Assembly (NCBI RefSeq): GCF_000754815.1
Contig: NZ_KN150747.1
Span: 33,647 to 97,646, forward strand
Direction of reading: 5' to 3'
Origin: Yersinia ruckeri ATCC 29473
GTDB lineage: Bacteria; Pseudomonadota; Gammaproteobacteria; Enterobacterales; Enterobacteriaceae
DNA length: 64,000 nt
A program made the translations under genes and the position numbers. This document shows positions 34,699-43,044 of this stretch, piece after piece (position 1 is the first letter of the stretch; each line of letters begins with the position of its first letter). The notes under the pieces are model-generated. The model saw only the letters and a program-made list of their open reading frames with translations, was not told the DNA's origin and made no database searches.

Positions 34699-34861
34699 CC
34701 CTCCGCTCTTCCCCCTGTTTTCCCGCCTGCCGCCTGATACAGCCTGAGTTTTTCGTATAGTTAAAATGGTTATAAACATAGTGTTTTATATTATTTCCTG
34801 ACCTAAGTCCAAATTGGTAGCTTATGTTCAATGCGGCACATCAATTACTTAGGAGTTATCC

Positions 34862-35698
34862 ATGAAACACCACGCTATAGCATTAACGCTGCTCGCCAGT
34901 TTAGTTACGCTTTCCGGCCAGGCACAGGCCGATAAACTGGATGATATTAAGCAGGCTGGTGTGGTGCGAATTGCCGTTTTTGATAGCAATCCCCCGTTTG
35001 GTTATATTGATGAGCAAAGTAAAAAACTAGTGGGCTACGATGTGGATGTGGCGAATGCAATCGCGAAAGATTTGGGCGTCAAATTGGAGCTGAAAGCAAC
35101 TAATCCGGCAAACCGTATTCCGTTATTGGCATCGAAAAAAGTCGATTTAATTGCTGCTAACTTCACTATTACTGATGAACGCGCTAAACAAGTTAACTTT
35201 AGCCTGCCTTACTTTGCCACGGGTCAGAAATTTATTGCCCGCAAAGGGGTATTAACGACGCCAGAAGATATCGGCAAGCTGCGTATTGGTGCGGATAAAG
35301 GCACCGTCCAAGAGATTACTCTGCGGGATCGTTATCCAACGGCCAAAGTGATTTCTTATGATGATACGCCGCTGGCATTCACCGCGTTACGTAATGGTAA
35401 CGTACAGGCTATCACCCAGGATGATGCCAAATTAGTCGGGCTGCTGGGCAATGTGCCAGCGGCGCAAAAAGCAGACTTTGAAATTTCTCCTTTCAGTATT
35501 ACCAAAGAATACCAAGGCATAGGTATCCCTAAAGGTGAGGATCGCCTGACTGCAGCGGTAAACCAAACGTTGGAAAAACTGGAAAAAGACGGTGATGCGG
35601 TGAAGATTTATAACCATTGGTTTGGGCCGGAAACCAAATCTGCCCAACCTCGTGGTGACTTTACGTTTGCGCCTTTGGATCAACAACCTAAAGCCTGA
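34862..35698 (+). CDS. Amino-acid ABC transporter substrate-binding protein (SBP_bac_3)
   Basis: This is a 278-residue periplasmic binding protein of family 3, the polar-amino-acid class. The signal peptide ends at about residue 23 (SGQAQA), followed by DKLDDIKQAGVVRIAVFDSNPPFGYID. The conserved GYDVDVANAIAKDLG (about 58-72) and the ITDERAKQVNFSLPYF motif (about 99-118) are present. The ligand is probably glutamate, aspartate or a related amino acid, judged from the permeases' likeness to GltJ/GltK; that is inference. It heads an operon with two permeases but no visible ATPase. It is not part of the E. coli gene order here. Confidence 0.85.
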   Translation: MKHHAIALTLLASLVTLSGQAQADKLDDIKQAGVVRIAVFDSNPPFGYIDEQSKKLVGYDVDVANAIAKDLGVKLELKATNPANRIPLLASKKVDLIAANFTITDERAKQVNFSLPYFATGQKFIARKGVLTTPEDIGKLRIGADKGTVQEITLRDRYPTAKVISYDDTPLAFTALRNGNVQAITQDDAKLVGLLGNVPAAQKADFEISPFSITKEYQGIGIPKGEDRLTAAVNQTLEKLEKDGDAVKIYNHWFGPETKSAQPRGDFTFAPLDQQPKA

Positions 35699-35790
35699 TT
35701 TTATGGGTAGTTAGGCGAGCTTAAACGGTTAAAACCCCTGCATTGCCAGCCAATGTGGGGGTGTTTGTTTGAAGGAGACGGAGAAACAAG

Positions 35791-35832
35791 ATGGATTTTA
35801 TTGCACAACTGAATGGACATAAGGCGATATGA
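35791..35832 (+). CDS. Possible 13-codon leader ORF coupled to the permease
   Basis: ATG at 35791, preceded by a strong GGAGACGGAGAA Shine-Dalgarno region, opens a frame encoding MDFIAQLNGHKAI. It stops at TGA 35830-35832, overlapping the permease ATG (35829) by the classic ATGA arrangement. The permease ATG itself has no good Shine-Dalgarno sequence. I infer translational coupling: ribosomes finishing this short ORF restart at the permease. It could instead be the vestige of a longer N-terminus after a frame change. Confidence 0.45.
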   Translation: MDFIAQLNGHKAI

Positions 35833-36566
35833 ACCTGCATCAATTCACCGACTGGTTGTTGGTTTCTCCCTATCTTGGTTGGCTTTGGGACGGATTTTTA
35901 CTGACGCTGTGGATCTCCGTCTGCACGGTCGTCGCTGCAACTTTACTGGGTTTTTTCCTGGCGGCTGCACGCGAGAGTCATCTGAAATCATGGCAGTGGT
36001 CAGCTATCGCCTACAGCACGCTATTTCGTAATACTCCATTGTTAATTCAATTGTTTTTTTGGTATTTCGCCGCTGGTCAAATTTTACCCTCTGGCTGGAT
36101 GGAGTGGCTGAATACGCCTCATGAATTGAGTCTGCCTGGATTTACCTTGTATTGGCCTTCTTTTGAGTTTCTGGCGGGTTTTATTGGTTTGACGCTCTAT
36201 TCGACAGCTTTTATTGCGGAAGAGTTGCGTGCGGGAATTAGCGGTGTTGCCAAAGGGCAAAAATATGCCGCTCACGCTCTGGGATTAACGGGGTGGCAAT
36301 CCATGCGCTATGTGGTTTTGCCTCAAGCGCTTAAAATAGCCATGCCGCCGTTATTGGGGCAATACATGAATATTATCAAGAACTCATCGTTAGCGATGGC
36401 GATCGGTGTCGCGGAACTTTCTTACGCTTCTCGTCAGGTAGAAACTGAAACTTTGCGCACTTTTCAGGCCTTTGGTGTTGCCACACTGTTGTATATCTCG
36501 GTGATTGCTTTAATCGAGGCGTGGGGTATGTGGCGTCAACAGCGGCTGGCAGCCAGAGGACATTAA
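35829..36566 (+). CDS. Amino-acid ABC transporter permease (GltJ-like)
   Basis: This is a 245-residue inner-membrane permease of the polar amino-acid (HisM/GltJ) family. About five membrane segments are visible. FRNTPLLIQLFFWYF (about residues 67-81) is the family's typical second-helix motif. The EAA loop is AAHALGLTGWQSMRYVVLPQALKI (about 147-170), where an ATPase should dock. Its start overlaps the short ORF at 35791. It stops one base before the next permease. Confidence 0.88.
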   Translation: MNLHQFTDWLLVSPYLGWLWDGFLLTLWISVCTVVAATLLGFFLAAARESHLKSWQWSAIAYSTLFRNTPLLIQLFFWYFAAGQILPSGWMEWLNTPHELSLPGFTLYWPSFEFLAGFIGLTLYSTAFIAEELRAGISGVAKGQKYAAHALGLTGWQSMRYVVLPQALKIAMPPLLGQYMNIIKNSSLAMAIGVAELSYASRQVETETLRTFQAFGVATLLYISVIALIEAWGMWRQQRLAARGH

Positions 36567-36567
36567 G

Positions 36568-37347
36568 ATGGATTTTACGATTATTACCGATAACTGGCGC
36601 TATTTGCTGTGGGGTACTTACCCGGAAGGGCCGCTAGGTGGCGCAGCATTAACCATACTGATCAGCCTGATGGCTGGTGTTGCATCTGCTATTCTGGGGG
36701 TTATTTTTGGTGTTGCTCTGGCAATGTCCCGTGGTGTCTGGGCCGGAATACTTGCGGCGGTATTAGGGTTCTTCCGGGCCATTCCGGTGATTATGCTGAT
36801 TTTCTGGACTTATTTTTTATTGCCGATCGTTTTTGGCGTGGATATTCCGGAAATCACCACCGTAGTTTTCGCTTTGGCGCTGATTGCGGCTGCCTATCTG
36901 GCTCATGCGGTTAAAGCGGGAATTATGGCGGTCGGCGAAGGCCAGTGGCAGGCTGGTTTATCTCTGGGGTTCAATCGTTGGCAGGTTTTGGCTTATGTCG
37001 TATTGCCACAGGCGCTACGTATCATGGTGCCTTCGTTTATTAATCAATGGATTTCACTAATAAAGGATACATCGCTGGCATATATCGTTGGTGTGAATGA
37101 ACTGACTTTTCTGGCGACTCAGGTCAATAACCGTAGCATGGTATACCCGATGGAGGTTTTCCTGTTTGTCGGCCTGATTTATTTTGTGCTTTGCCTGATG
37201 CTGGATGTGTTCGCCAACGCCATTAATCGTCGTTTCAATCCGAAAAAAAATCGTATTATTAGGCTGTCATGGTGCTGGTGGCGGAATAAATCGACGCTTC
37301 CCGCGAATAACCTACCATCGCCGTCAAACATGACACGCTCAATCTGA
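36568..37347 (+). CDS. Amino-acid ABC transporter permease (GltK-like) with an extra C-terminal tail
   Basis: This 259-residue permease has the same fold as its upstream partner: FRAIPVIMLIFWTYF (about 71-85) and an EAA loop GLSLGFNRWQVLAYVVLPQALRI (about 130-152). Relatives generally end near NRRFNPKK (here about residues 224-231). This protein continues for nearly 30 residues rich in W, R, N and S (RLSWCWWRNKS and so on) with no membrane or domain character. The tail looks like non-coding DNA read in frame, as if the original 3' end and the following gene were lost. No ATPase gene follows. Confidence 0.85.
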   Translation: MDFTIITDNWRYLLWGTYPEGPLGGAALTILISLMAGVASAILGVIFGVALAMSRGVWAGILAAVLGFFRAIPVIMLIFWTYFLLPIVFGVDIPEITTVVFALALIAAAYLAHAVKAGIMAVGEGQWQAGLSLGFNRWQVLAYVVLPQALRIMVPSFINQWISLIKDTSLAYIVGVNELTFLATQVNNRSMVYPMEVFLFVGLIYFVLCLMLDVFANAINRRFNPKKNRIIRLSWCWWRNKSTLPANNLPSPSNMTRSI

Positions 37348-37651
37348 GGTATAAGGTTAATTCTCGTTATTTATGTACCCGTGATTCACTTTAATGTTGT
37401 ACGCAAATAATGCGATGGTGAGTTTCACGGTTAGCGAGTTAATTGATGATAAATTCAATAAATACAGCGCTTTGAGTTTAATGACTGAAATTCAGACTTG
37501 ATTGTCAGGCATGCAATAGCTGTGAAATAGAGACTATTTGGCACAAACATCTGCGAAAATGCGCTAAAAAAGAGTGTGATCCGGCTCAACATTGGTGCAT
37601 TTTGTTATAGGATAGCTGCCGACTATTCACTCCTTTTGTGGAACTCTAATA
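37348..37651. other. Intergenic region before the purine permease
   Basis: About 300 bases hold no credible gene. I looked for remnants of an ABC ATPase (Walker or LSGGQ codons) and saw none. A weak PurR-like sequence (ACGCAAATAATGCG, about 37399-37412) is present but deviates from the palindromic consensus. The adeP promoter must be here. Confidence 0.45.
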
Positions 37652-38980
37652 ATGAGTAAGCCAAACCTTGATGTTGAGCAGGGGATGCTCGAACGCGTAT
37701 TCAAACTAAAACAGCACGGTACAACGGCGCGCACTGAGCTGATTGCCGGTATCACCACCTTCCTGACTATGGTCTATATCGTTTTTGTGAACCCACAGAT
37801 TCTTGGGGTGGCGGGTATGGATGTGCAGGCTGTTTTCGTCACTACCTGTCTGATTGCTGCTTTCGGCAGTATCCTTATGGGATTATTGGCTAACTTGCCT
37901 GTCGCATTGGCACCGGCTATGGGACTGAACGCTTTCTTTGCCTTTGTGGTCGTGGGTGCGATGGGCATTTCATGGCAGGTGGCGATGGGCGCTATTTTCT
38001 GGGGCGCAATCGGTTTCCTTTTGTTAACGATTTTTCGTATTCGTTATTGGATGATTGCCAATATTCCATTGAGCCTGCGCGTCGGTATCACCAGTGGTAT
38101 TGGCTTGTTTATTGCAATGATGGGGCTGAAAAATGCTGGCATTGTGGTTGCCAATCCGGACACTCTGGTCGCTGTCGGTAATCTGACCTCCCATAATGTT
38201 CTACTGGGTGCGCTAGGTTTCTTCATCATTGCGGTACTGGCTTCCCGTAACATTCATGCTGCAGTGCTGGTTTCTATCGTCGTGACTACGCTGATCGGCT
38301 GGGCATTGGGTGATGTTCAATACAATGGTATTTTCTCCATGCCACCGAGTGTGACGTCGGTCGTTGGGCAGGTGGATATTGCTGGTGCGTTGAATCTGGG
38401 TCTTGCTGGAGTGATTTTCTCCTTTATGCTGGTTAACCTGTTCGATTCATCTGGCACGCTGATTGGTGTTACCGATAAAGCCGGTCTGACCGATGATAAA
38501 GGCAAGTTTCCACGCATGAAACAGGCTCTGTACGTTGACAGTATCAGCTCGGTTGCTGGTGCTTTTGTTGGGACTTCGTCAGTAACGGCGTATATCGAAA
38601 GCTCCTCTGGTGTTGCCGTCGGTGGCCGTACCGGTTTAACCGCCGTTGTCGTCGGTATTTTATTCCTGCTGGTGATATTTATTTCTCCGCTGGCGGGCAT
38701 GGTGCCTGCTTATGCGGCAGCTGGTGCGTTGATTTATGTCGGGGTTTTGATGACCTCCAGTCTGGCACGAGTCAAATGGGATGATTTGACCGAAGCGGTT
38801 CCGGCCTTTGTTACCGCCGCGATGATGCCATTTAGTTTCTCGATTACGGAAGGCATTGCGCTGGGCTTTATCGCCTATTGCGTGATGAAACTGGGTACAG
38901 GGCGCTGGCGTGAAATCAGCCCGTGCGTTGTGGTTGTGGCGCTGTTATTTGTATTGAAAATCGCGTTTGTCGATCACTGA
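37652..38980 (+). CDS. adeP: Adenine/purine permease of the AzgA-like NCS2 family
   Basis: This 442-residue nucleobase:proton symporter has 12-14 membrane segments. It aligns throughout with what I recall of E. coli AdeP (YieG/PurP, adenine permease): GTTARTELIAGITTFLTMVYIVFVNPQILG at the N-terminus, VNLFDSSGTLIGVTDKAGL (about residues 261-279) and SSVTAYIESSSGVAVGGRTGLTA (about 309-331). It lies in the E. coli-like neighbourhood downstream of phoU. A strong terminator follows. Confidence 0.9.
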   Translation: MSKPNLDVEQGMLERVFKLKQHGTTARTELIAGITTFLTMVYIVFVNPQILGVAGMDVQAVFVTTCLIAAFGSILMGLLANLPVALAPAMGLNAFFAFVVVGAMGISWQVAMGAIFWGAIGFLLLTIFRIRYWMIANIPLSLRVGITSGIGLFIAMMGLKNAGIVVANPDTLVAVGNLTSHNVLLGALGFFIIAVLASRNIHAAVLVSIVVTTLIGWALGDVQYNGIFSMPPSVTSVVGQVDIAGALNLGLAGVIFSFMLVNLFDSSGTLIGVTDKAGLTDDKGKFPRMKQALYVDSISSVAGAFVGTSSVTAYIESSSGVAVGGRTGLTAVVVGILFLLVIFISPLAGMVPAYAAAGALIYVGVLMTSSLARVKWDDLTEAVPAFVTAAMMPFSFSITEGIALGFIAYCVMKLGTGRWREISPCVVVVALLFVLKIAFVDH

Positions 38981-39007
38981 TAACGAATTGTTTGCCTAAT
39001 GGTCATC

Positions 39008-39044
39008 ACGGCCACCGCATCGACCTGATGTGGTGGCCGTTTTC
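39008..39044 (+). terminator. adeP terminator
   Basis: A 13-bp stem with one G-T pair (ACGGCCACCGCAT 39008-39020 with ATGTGGTGGCCGT 39028-39040) and a 7-base loop, followed by TTTTCCTTTCC. Confidence 0.92.
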
Positions 39045-39180
39045 CTTTCCAGGCCGCTTCTTGCACCTATAATGTGATTGGCAACAAAAAAGTCAATATT
39101 CCTACCTCTATAGCATAAAGAATCATCAAAAAATGCCGTTAATAGATCTGGACCTATCCAGCTCTCTTTTAGTGAGTGAT

Positions 39181-41091
39181 ATGACAATGATTAAGACCAC
39201 TCAGGCCAGATTTACCTTATTAGTCAGCATCTTCTTTATCTTATTACTGATAATCACCTTTATGGTTATCCAGTCGTTTATCACACCACAACTCAAACGT
39301 TCTGAAAGTACGATTATCGGCAATAGTGTTGATCAAATTGCTACCGCGATTAGCACCCAAATGAATAAAGTAGAAGCACAATCACGCAGCATGACTCAGG
39401 CGGTTTCGTTAATGGACAGCAGCGCGATTGACTCATTGTTACCGGGATTAGTCGATCAATATGGCGATTCGAATGTATTTGGTGGAGGAATCTGGCCGTT
39501 ACCTAATAAACGGCAAGAAGGGACGATCAAGTTCAGTACCTTTTATGCGCGCGATGCCAGTAATAAGCTGGCAGTCAATACCCATTGGAACTCACCGGAA
39601 TCACAAAATTATTTCGAGCAACCTTGGTATAAAGAGGGCTTAAAAAGTGCCAAAGGTTTTTGTGCGTGGGCAAAGGCGTATCAGGATGACGCCAGTCCGC
39701 AGCCACGAACCAACTGCGCCATGGCTATTTATAAAGGCAATGAGGTTTACGGTGTTTCTACCATTGATGTCACGCTGGGTTTCTTTAATCAATTAGTCAG
39801 CCAGATGGAGCAAAAAATTCACGGTTCTATTTTAATCGTAGAATCTGATGGAAAAATTGTTGGCAGCAGTTTGTCATCTGAAGGATCGTCAGGGTTACAG
39901 AATCTGTCTGATATCAGTGCTTCCTCCCCTATGGCGGCAGAAACGCAACGATTGCTGGCTAATATTGCTAATCAGCCAGTAGCAGAACAGGAATATTATC
40001 GGGACGGTCAATCTCATACTTTATTTATACGACCAATAGCGAATAGCCCTTGGTATTTGGTGACCGATCTGCCAACCAGCTTATTAGTTAAACAGAGTAA
40101 TAGCATTCTGTTCCATTTAGGCTTGGTGCAAATTCCGATCATGCTATTGCTGTTTCTATTCCTGATATTCTCAATTCGTATCTTTATGCGGCGTTTGGCG
40201 GTGTTAAAACAGAATATTACTGCTTTGTCGGCAGGTGGTGCGGATTTAACTCAACGGTTGCCAGCCAGCAGTAGCCCTGAATTTAATGCCATCAATCAGA
40301 GCTTTAATCAGTTCATTGATTATTTACAGCAGATGATGCGCCAGGTAGGCGAAAGTAGTCTGGCTATAGCATCAGCCTCACGACAGATAGCCAGCGGAAA
40401 TCTAGACTTATCCGCTCGTACAGAGGATCAGGCCAGCGCTATTGAACAAACCGCAGCGTCAATGGATCAGCTAACCAGCACAGTGAAGCAGAATGCGGAT
40501 AATGCCAGCCATGCCAATCAGTTAGCTATAGATTCATCAGCGGTCGCCGTAAAAGGTAGCACTGTGGTTGGACAGGTTATCAGTACCATGGGCTCGATTA
40601 ATCATTCATCGAAAAAGATCGTTGATATTATCAGCGTCATTGACAGTATTGCCTTCCAGACCAATATTCTGGCCCTCAACGCCGCCGTTGAAGCGGCTCG
40701 AGCGGGTGAACAAGGGCGCGGTTTTGCGGTGGTAGCATCTGAAGTTCGCAGCTTGGCTCAGCGTTCGGCTACATCGGCCAGAGAGATCAAGAAGCTGATT
40801 GAAGATTCAGTTGCTGATATTGCGACCGGAACTGATCTGGTGGCCGATGCTGGCCATACCATGAATGATTTAATGAAAGGCGTATCAAATGTTGCTGAGC
40901 TAATGAATGAGATCATGTCTTCTAGTCAGGAGCAAAGCCTAGGTATTGAGCAAGTTAATATTGCAATAAATCAGTTAGATAATTCTACTCAGCAAAATGC
41001 GGCTCTGGTGGAACAAGTGGCAGCCGCTGCCCAAGCCATGCAGGAGCAAACCGTACAGTTAGAGGGTGTGATCAGCGGCTTTAAAATTTAG
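39181..41091 (+). CDS. Methyl-accepting chemotaxis protein with a dCache-type sensor
   Basis: This is a membrane chemoreceptor. I prefer ATG 39181 ([19 protein letters not shown], 636 residues), because the 16 residues encoded upstream look non-coding. Order: membrane helix 1 (about 13-33), a periplasmic sensor of about 280 residues resembling double Cache, membrane helix 2 (about 315-337), HAMP, and the signalling domain with the hairpin tip [44 protein letters not shown] (in pieces). The WY.....D arrangement of Cache domains is present, but the Arg of the amino-acid-binding dCache motif is replaced by Gln (EQPWY), so the ligand may not be a plain amino acid. No C-terminal NWETF-type pentapeptide is present. 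Confidence 0.9.
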   Translation: MTMIKTTQARFTLLVSIFFILLLIITFMVIQSFITPQLKRSESTIIGNSVDQIATAISTQMNKVEAQSRSMTQAVSLMDSSAIDSLLPGLVDQYGDSNVFGGGIWPLPNKRQEGTIKFSTFYARDASNKLAVNTHWNSPESQNYFEQPWYKEGLKSAKGFCAWAKAYQDDASPQPRTNCAMAIYKGNEVYGVSTIDVTLGFFNQLVSQMEQKIHGSILIVESDGKIVGSSLSSEGSSGLQNLSDISASSPMAAETQRLLANIANQPVAEQEYYRDGQSHTLFIRPIANSPWYLVTDLPTSLLVKQSNSILFHLGLVQIPIMLLLFLFLIFSIRIFMRRLAVLKQNITALSAGGADLTQRLPASSSPEFNAINQSFNQFIDYLQQMMRQVGESSLAIASASRQIASGNLDLSARTEDQASAIEQTAASMDQLTSTVKQNADNASHANQLAIDSSAVAVKGSTVVGQVISTMGSINHSSKKIVDIISVIDSIAFQTNILALNAAVEAARAGEQGRGFAVVASEVRSLAQRSATSAREIKKLIEDSVADIATGTDLVADAGHTMNDLMKGVSNVAELMNEIMSSSQEQSLGIEQVNIAINQLDNSTQQNAALVEQVAAAAQAMQEQTVQLEGVISGFKI

Positions 41092-41117
41092 CCTGCTTGT
41101 TATGGGTAATTTGTTTT

Positions 41118-41148
41118 AAATCCCTTCTCTAAACAGAAGGGATTTTTT
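41118..41148 (+). terminator. Chemoreceptor gene terminator
   Basis: An 11-bp perfect stem (AAATCCCTTCT 41118-41128 with AGAAGGGATTT 41135-41145), a 6-base loop and T-run, 26 bases after the stop. Confidence 0.92.
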
Positions 41149-41438
41149 ATTGCCGTTTAGTGAGGTAACACCTCGGTTTAAATATACCAAAAGCACGGAA
41201 TATATATATGAATAAAACAGGTTACTTGAAATAATACTTATTATAGTTAAGTGTTAATTTAAAACTAACCGGCATTAATAACACAATAAATTTAAATTTA
41301 ATAACATTAGAAAATGGATGATTTGGTGTAATATTTTGATTTTTTTGTAAGTTTAAGTTTACTTATTTATATAATCCACTGTAAATAAACTGATTTATTT
41401 ATTATCGATTTAACTAATTTATGTAAATAGCTCGGTGT

Positions 41439-41467
41439 TTGATCTTGCCAACTAAATATCCTATAAT
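41439..41467 (+). promoter_or_regulatory. Candidate fimbrial operon promoter
   Basis: TTGATC (41439-41444), a 17-base spacer and a perfect TATAAT (41462-41467). If used, the leader to the first fimbrial ATG would be about 240 bases. Other AT-rich -10-like sequences closer to the gene make this only one candidate. Confidence 0.45.
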
Positions 41468-41603
41468 TTTTCGCCTTATTGATATAGATGCAGCAATAAA
41501 ATCAAGCAAGCGTGGCAAAGGAATGTGATTATTTAAATAAATTTTTTTCTATGAAAGATATTGAATGCATTAGTATTTGAAATTTAATTAATAGGTTAAG
41601 GAA

Positions 41604-41633
41604 GTATAGAATCAATCTCTATACGGGGTTTTT
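41604..41633 (+). terminator. Possible attenuator hairpin in the fimbrial leader
   Basis: GTATAGA (41604-41610) pairs with TCTATAC (41618-41624) around a 7-base loop, followed by GGGG and TTTTT (to 41633). The stem is short and AT-rich, so termination would be weak. It lies downstream of the candidate promoter and about 80 bases before the first gene. Confidence 0.3.
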
Positions 41634-41714
41634 GCTACCATAATAAAATTATAGATATTCATTATATTATTTATATAACCATATAGATGTGTGTTTTTTA
41701 TAAAGGTGTAGTAA

Positions 41715-42260
41715 ATGAAAAAAAATTTTGCGTTATATTTATTTTCCTCGATATGTATTTTCTCAAGCAGTATTTCTTATGCGGTGGTTACACCAACAAG
41801 CGGCATGGTCGTATTTAAAGGTAAAGTTGTTGACTCGACTTGTACTGTTTCTAGTTCTGGCGCTGAAATTGTGATGGGAACTTATCTTAAAAATGAAATT
41901 AGTGGTAAAAATACGCTGGTTGGTGAAAAAAAACATTTCAAAATTAAACTTTCCAGTTGTCCGATCTTATCGGGTTCTGACGCAATAAAACTAGAATATC
42001 AGTTCACCGGTATACCTGATGATGAAGAGCCATCCTTAATTAAGTTAGACAGCGGTTCTACCGCTGAAGGTATTGGTCTTGCTTTATATGATGCATCAGG
42101 TGTCGATCGAGTAGACTTAAACAGTAATATTATACATGCTAGATCGGTAAATACCACGGATATGGAAATTCCACTACAGGCGGCATTCCATTCTAGCGGT
42201 AAAATAGCTAAATCAGGCTCTGCCAATGCTACAGCTAATTTTGTAATTAATTATAAATAA
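41715..42260 (+). CDS. Fimbrial major subunit (pilin)
   Basis: This is a 181-residue secreted pilin of the chaperone-usher class. The signal peptide is probably cleaved after SYA (residue 23). The mature protein has the GMVVFKGKVVDSTC start and a single disulphide pair, Cys43 and Cys82. The C-terminus SANATANFVINYK, with a tyrosine near the end, is the beta-strand that pairs with the chaperone. The short N-terminal segment VVTPTSGMVVF would be the donor strand. It is the only pilin besides the tip protein at 45583, so it should form the fibre shaft. Codon use and base composition are AT-rich compared with flanking core genes. I do not recognise a named fimbrial type. Confidence 0.88.
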   Translation: MKKNFALYLFSSICIFSSSISYAVVTPTSGMVVFKGKVVDSTCTVSSSGAEIVMGTYLKNEISGKNTLVGEKKHFKIKLSSCPILSGSDAIKLEYQFTGIPDDEEPSLIKLDSGSTAEGIGLALYDASGVDRVDLNSNIIHARSVNTTDMEIPLQAAFHSSGKIAKSGSANATANFVINYK

Positions 42261-42337
42261 ATAGTTAATCTTGGCTTTTATCATGAATAAAAGCCAAGAG
42301 ATATTCTGGGTACTTTTTAAATAAGGTTTTATGATAG

Positions 42338-43006
42338 ATGAGGTCAATATTTTATATTGTAATCATACTTTTTGGTATTGGATCTGCGAATGCTGATATC
42401 ATTGTTGGTGGGACGAGAGTTATTTATAATGGAGAAAAAAAGGAAACATCCATATCAGTGATGAACGGGAGTGAAAGTCGGCCTTACTTAATCCAATCTT
42501 TTATTCACAGTCATATCAAAGGCGATAAACCCCCATTTATCGTGACACCACCATTATTTAGACTGGACGCAGAGAAAGAAAACACCCTACGTATTATGCG
42601 TACCGGCGGGAGTTTGCCTACCGATCGTGAATCAGTTTTTTATCTTAATGTGAAATCTATCCCTTCAGTTAATGACAATGAACAGAATACCTTAGTAATA
42701 GCGGTAAAAACGCGGATCAAATTATTTTACCGCCCTGAGGGTATAAAAGGTGATGCTGATGAAGCTTATAAATCCCTTACGTTCCGCCAAATTGGTAATC
42801 AACTCGAGGTTAAAAACCCGAGTAATTACTATGTCACTATTGGGCAATTAAAGGTCGCGGGCAAGGTGATTCCGGGTGTGGATATGATCGCACCACAAGA
42901 AATTATGCACTACCTTTTGCCTTCCAAAAACCCAGGGTGGGTCAGTTGGAATAGTATAAATAGCTATGGTGGAGTTAGCACGGAGATAACAAAGAATCTG
43001 CTTTAA
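42338..43006 (+). CDS. Periplasmic fimbrial chaperone
   Basis: This is a PapD/FimC-like chaperone of 222 residues with a signal peptide cleaved probably after residue 19 (GSANA). Mature numbering puts the conserved cleft arginine at position 8 (DIIVGGTR), as in PapD. The second cleft residue is Lys128 in TRIKLFYRP, the family signature. The loop before it is of the short (FGS) type. It stabilises pilins in the periplasm and delivers them to the usher. It lies 77 bases after the pilin gene and 38 before the usher. Confidence 0.93.
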   Translation: MRSIFYIVIILFGIGSANADIIVGGTRVIYNGEKKETSISVMNGSESRPYLIQSFIHSHIKGDKPPFIVTPPLFRLDAEKENTLRIMRTGGSLPTDRESVFYLNVKSIPSVNDNEQNTLVIAVKTRIKLFYRPEGIKGDADEAYKSLTFRQIGNQLEVKNPSNYYVTIGQLKVAGKVIPGVDMIAPQEIMHYLLPSKNPGWVSWNSINSYGGVSTEITKNLL

Positions 43007-43044
43007 CAGGAAGACGCAAGATTAGCGGGAGGCTGAAATATATT

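Larger units (their letters stand above)
41149..41714. other. AT-rich upstream region of the fimbrial operon
   Basis: These 566 bases are strikingly AT-rich and hold no credible gene. They contain a candidate promoter (41439-41467) and a small hairpin followed by a T-run (41604-41633). The composition is typical of H-NS-silenced acquired DNA; this is an inference. I did not find paired inverted repeats of the fimS invertible-switch type or a recombinase gene. Confidence 0.6.

Noticed and set aside
37399-37412. PurR operator before adeP
   Set aside because: ACGCAAATAATGCG lacks the CG centre and the full symmetry of the PurR consensus; too weak to list as a site.
41149-41714. Invertible fim-type switch upstream of the fimbrial operon
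   Set aside because: I searched for matching inverted repeats flanking a promoter and for a recombinase gene and found neither. The short repeats present are simple AT-rich matches.
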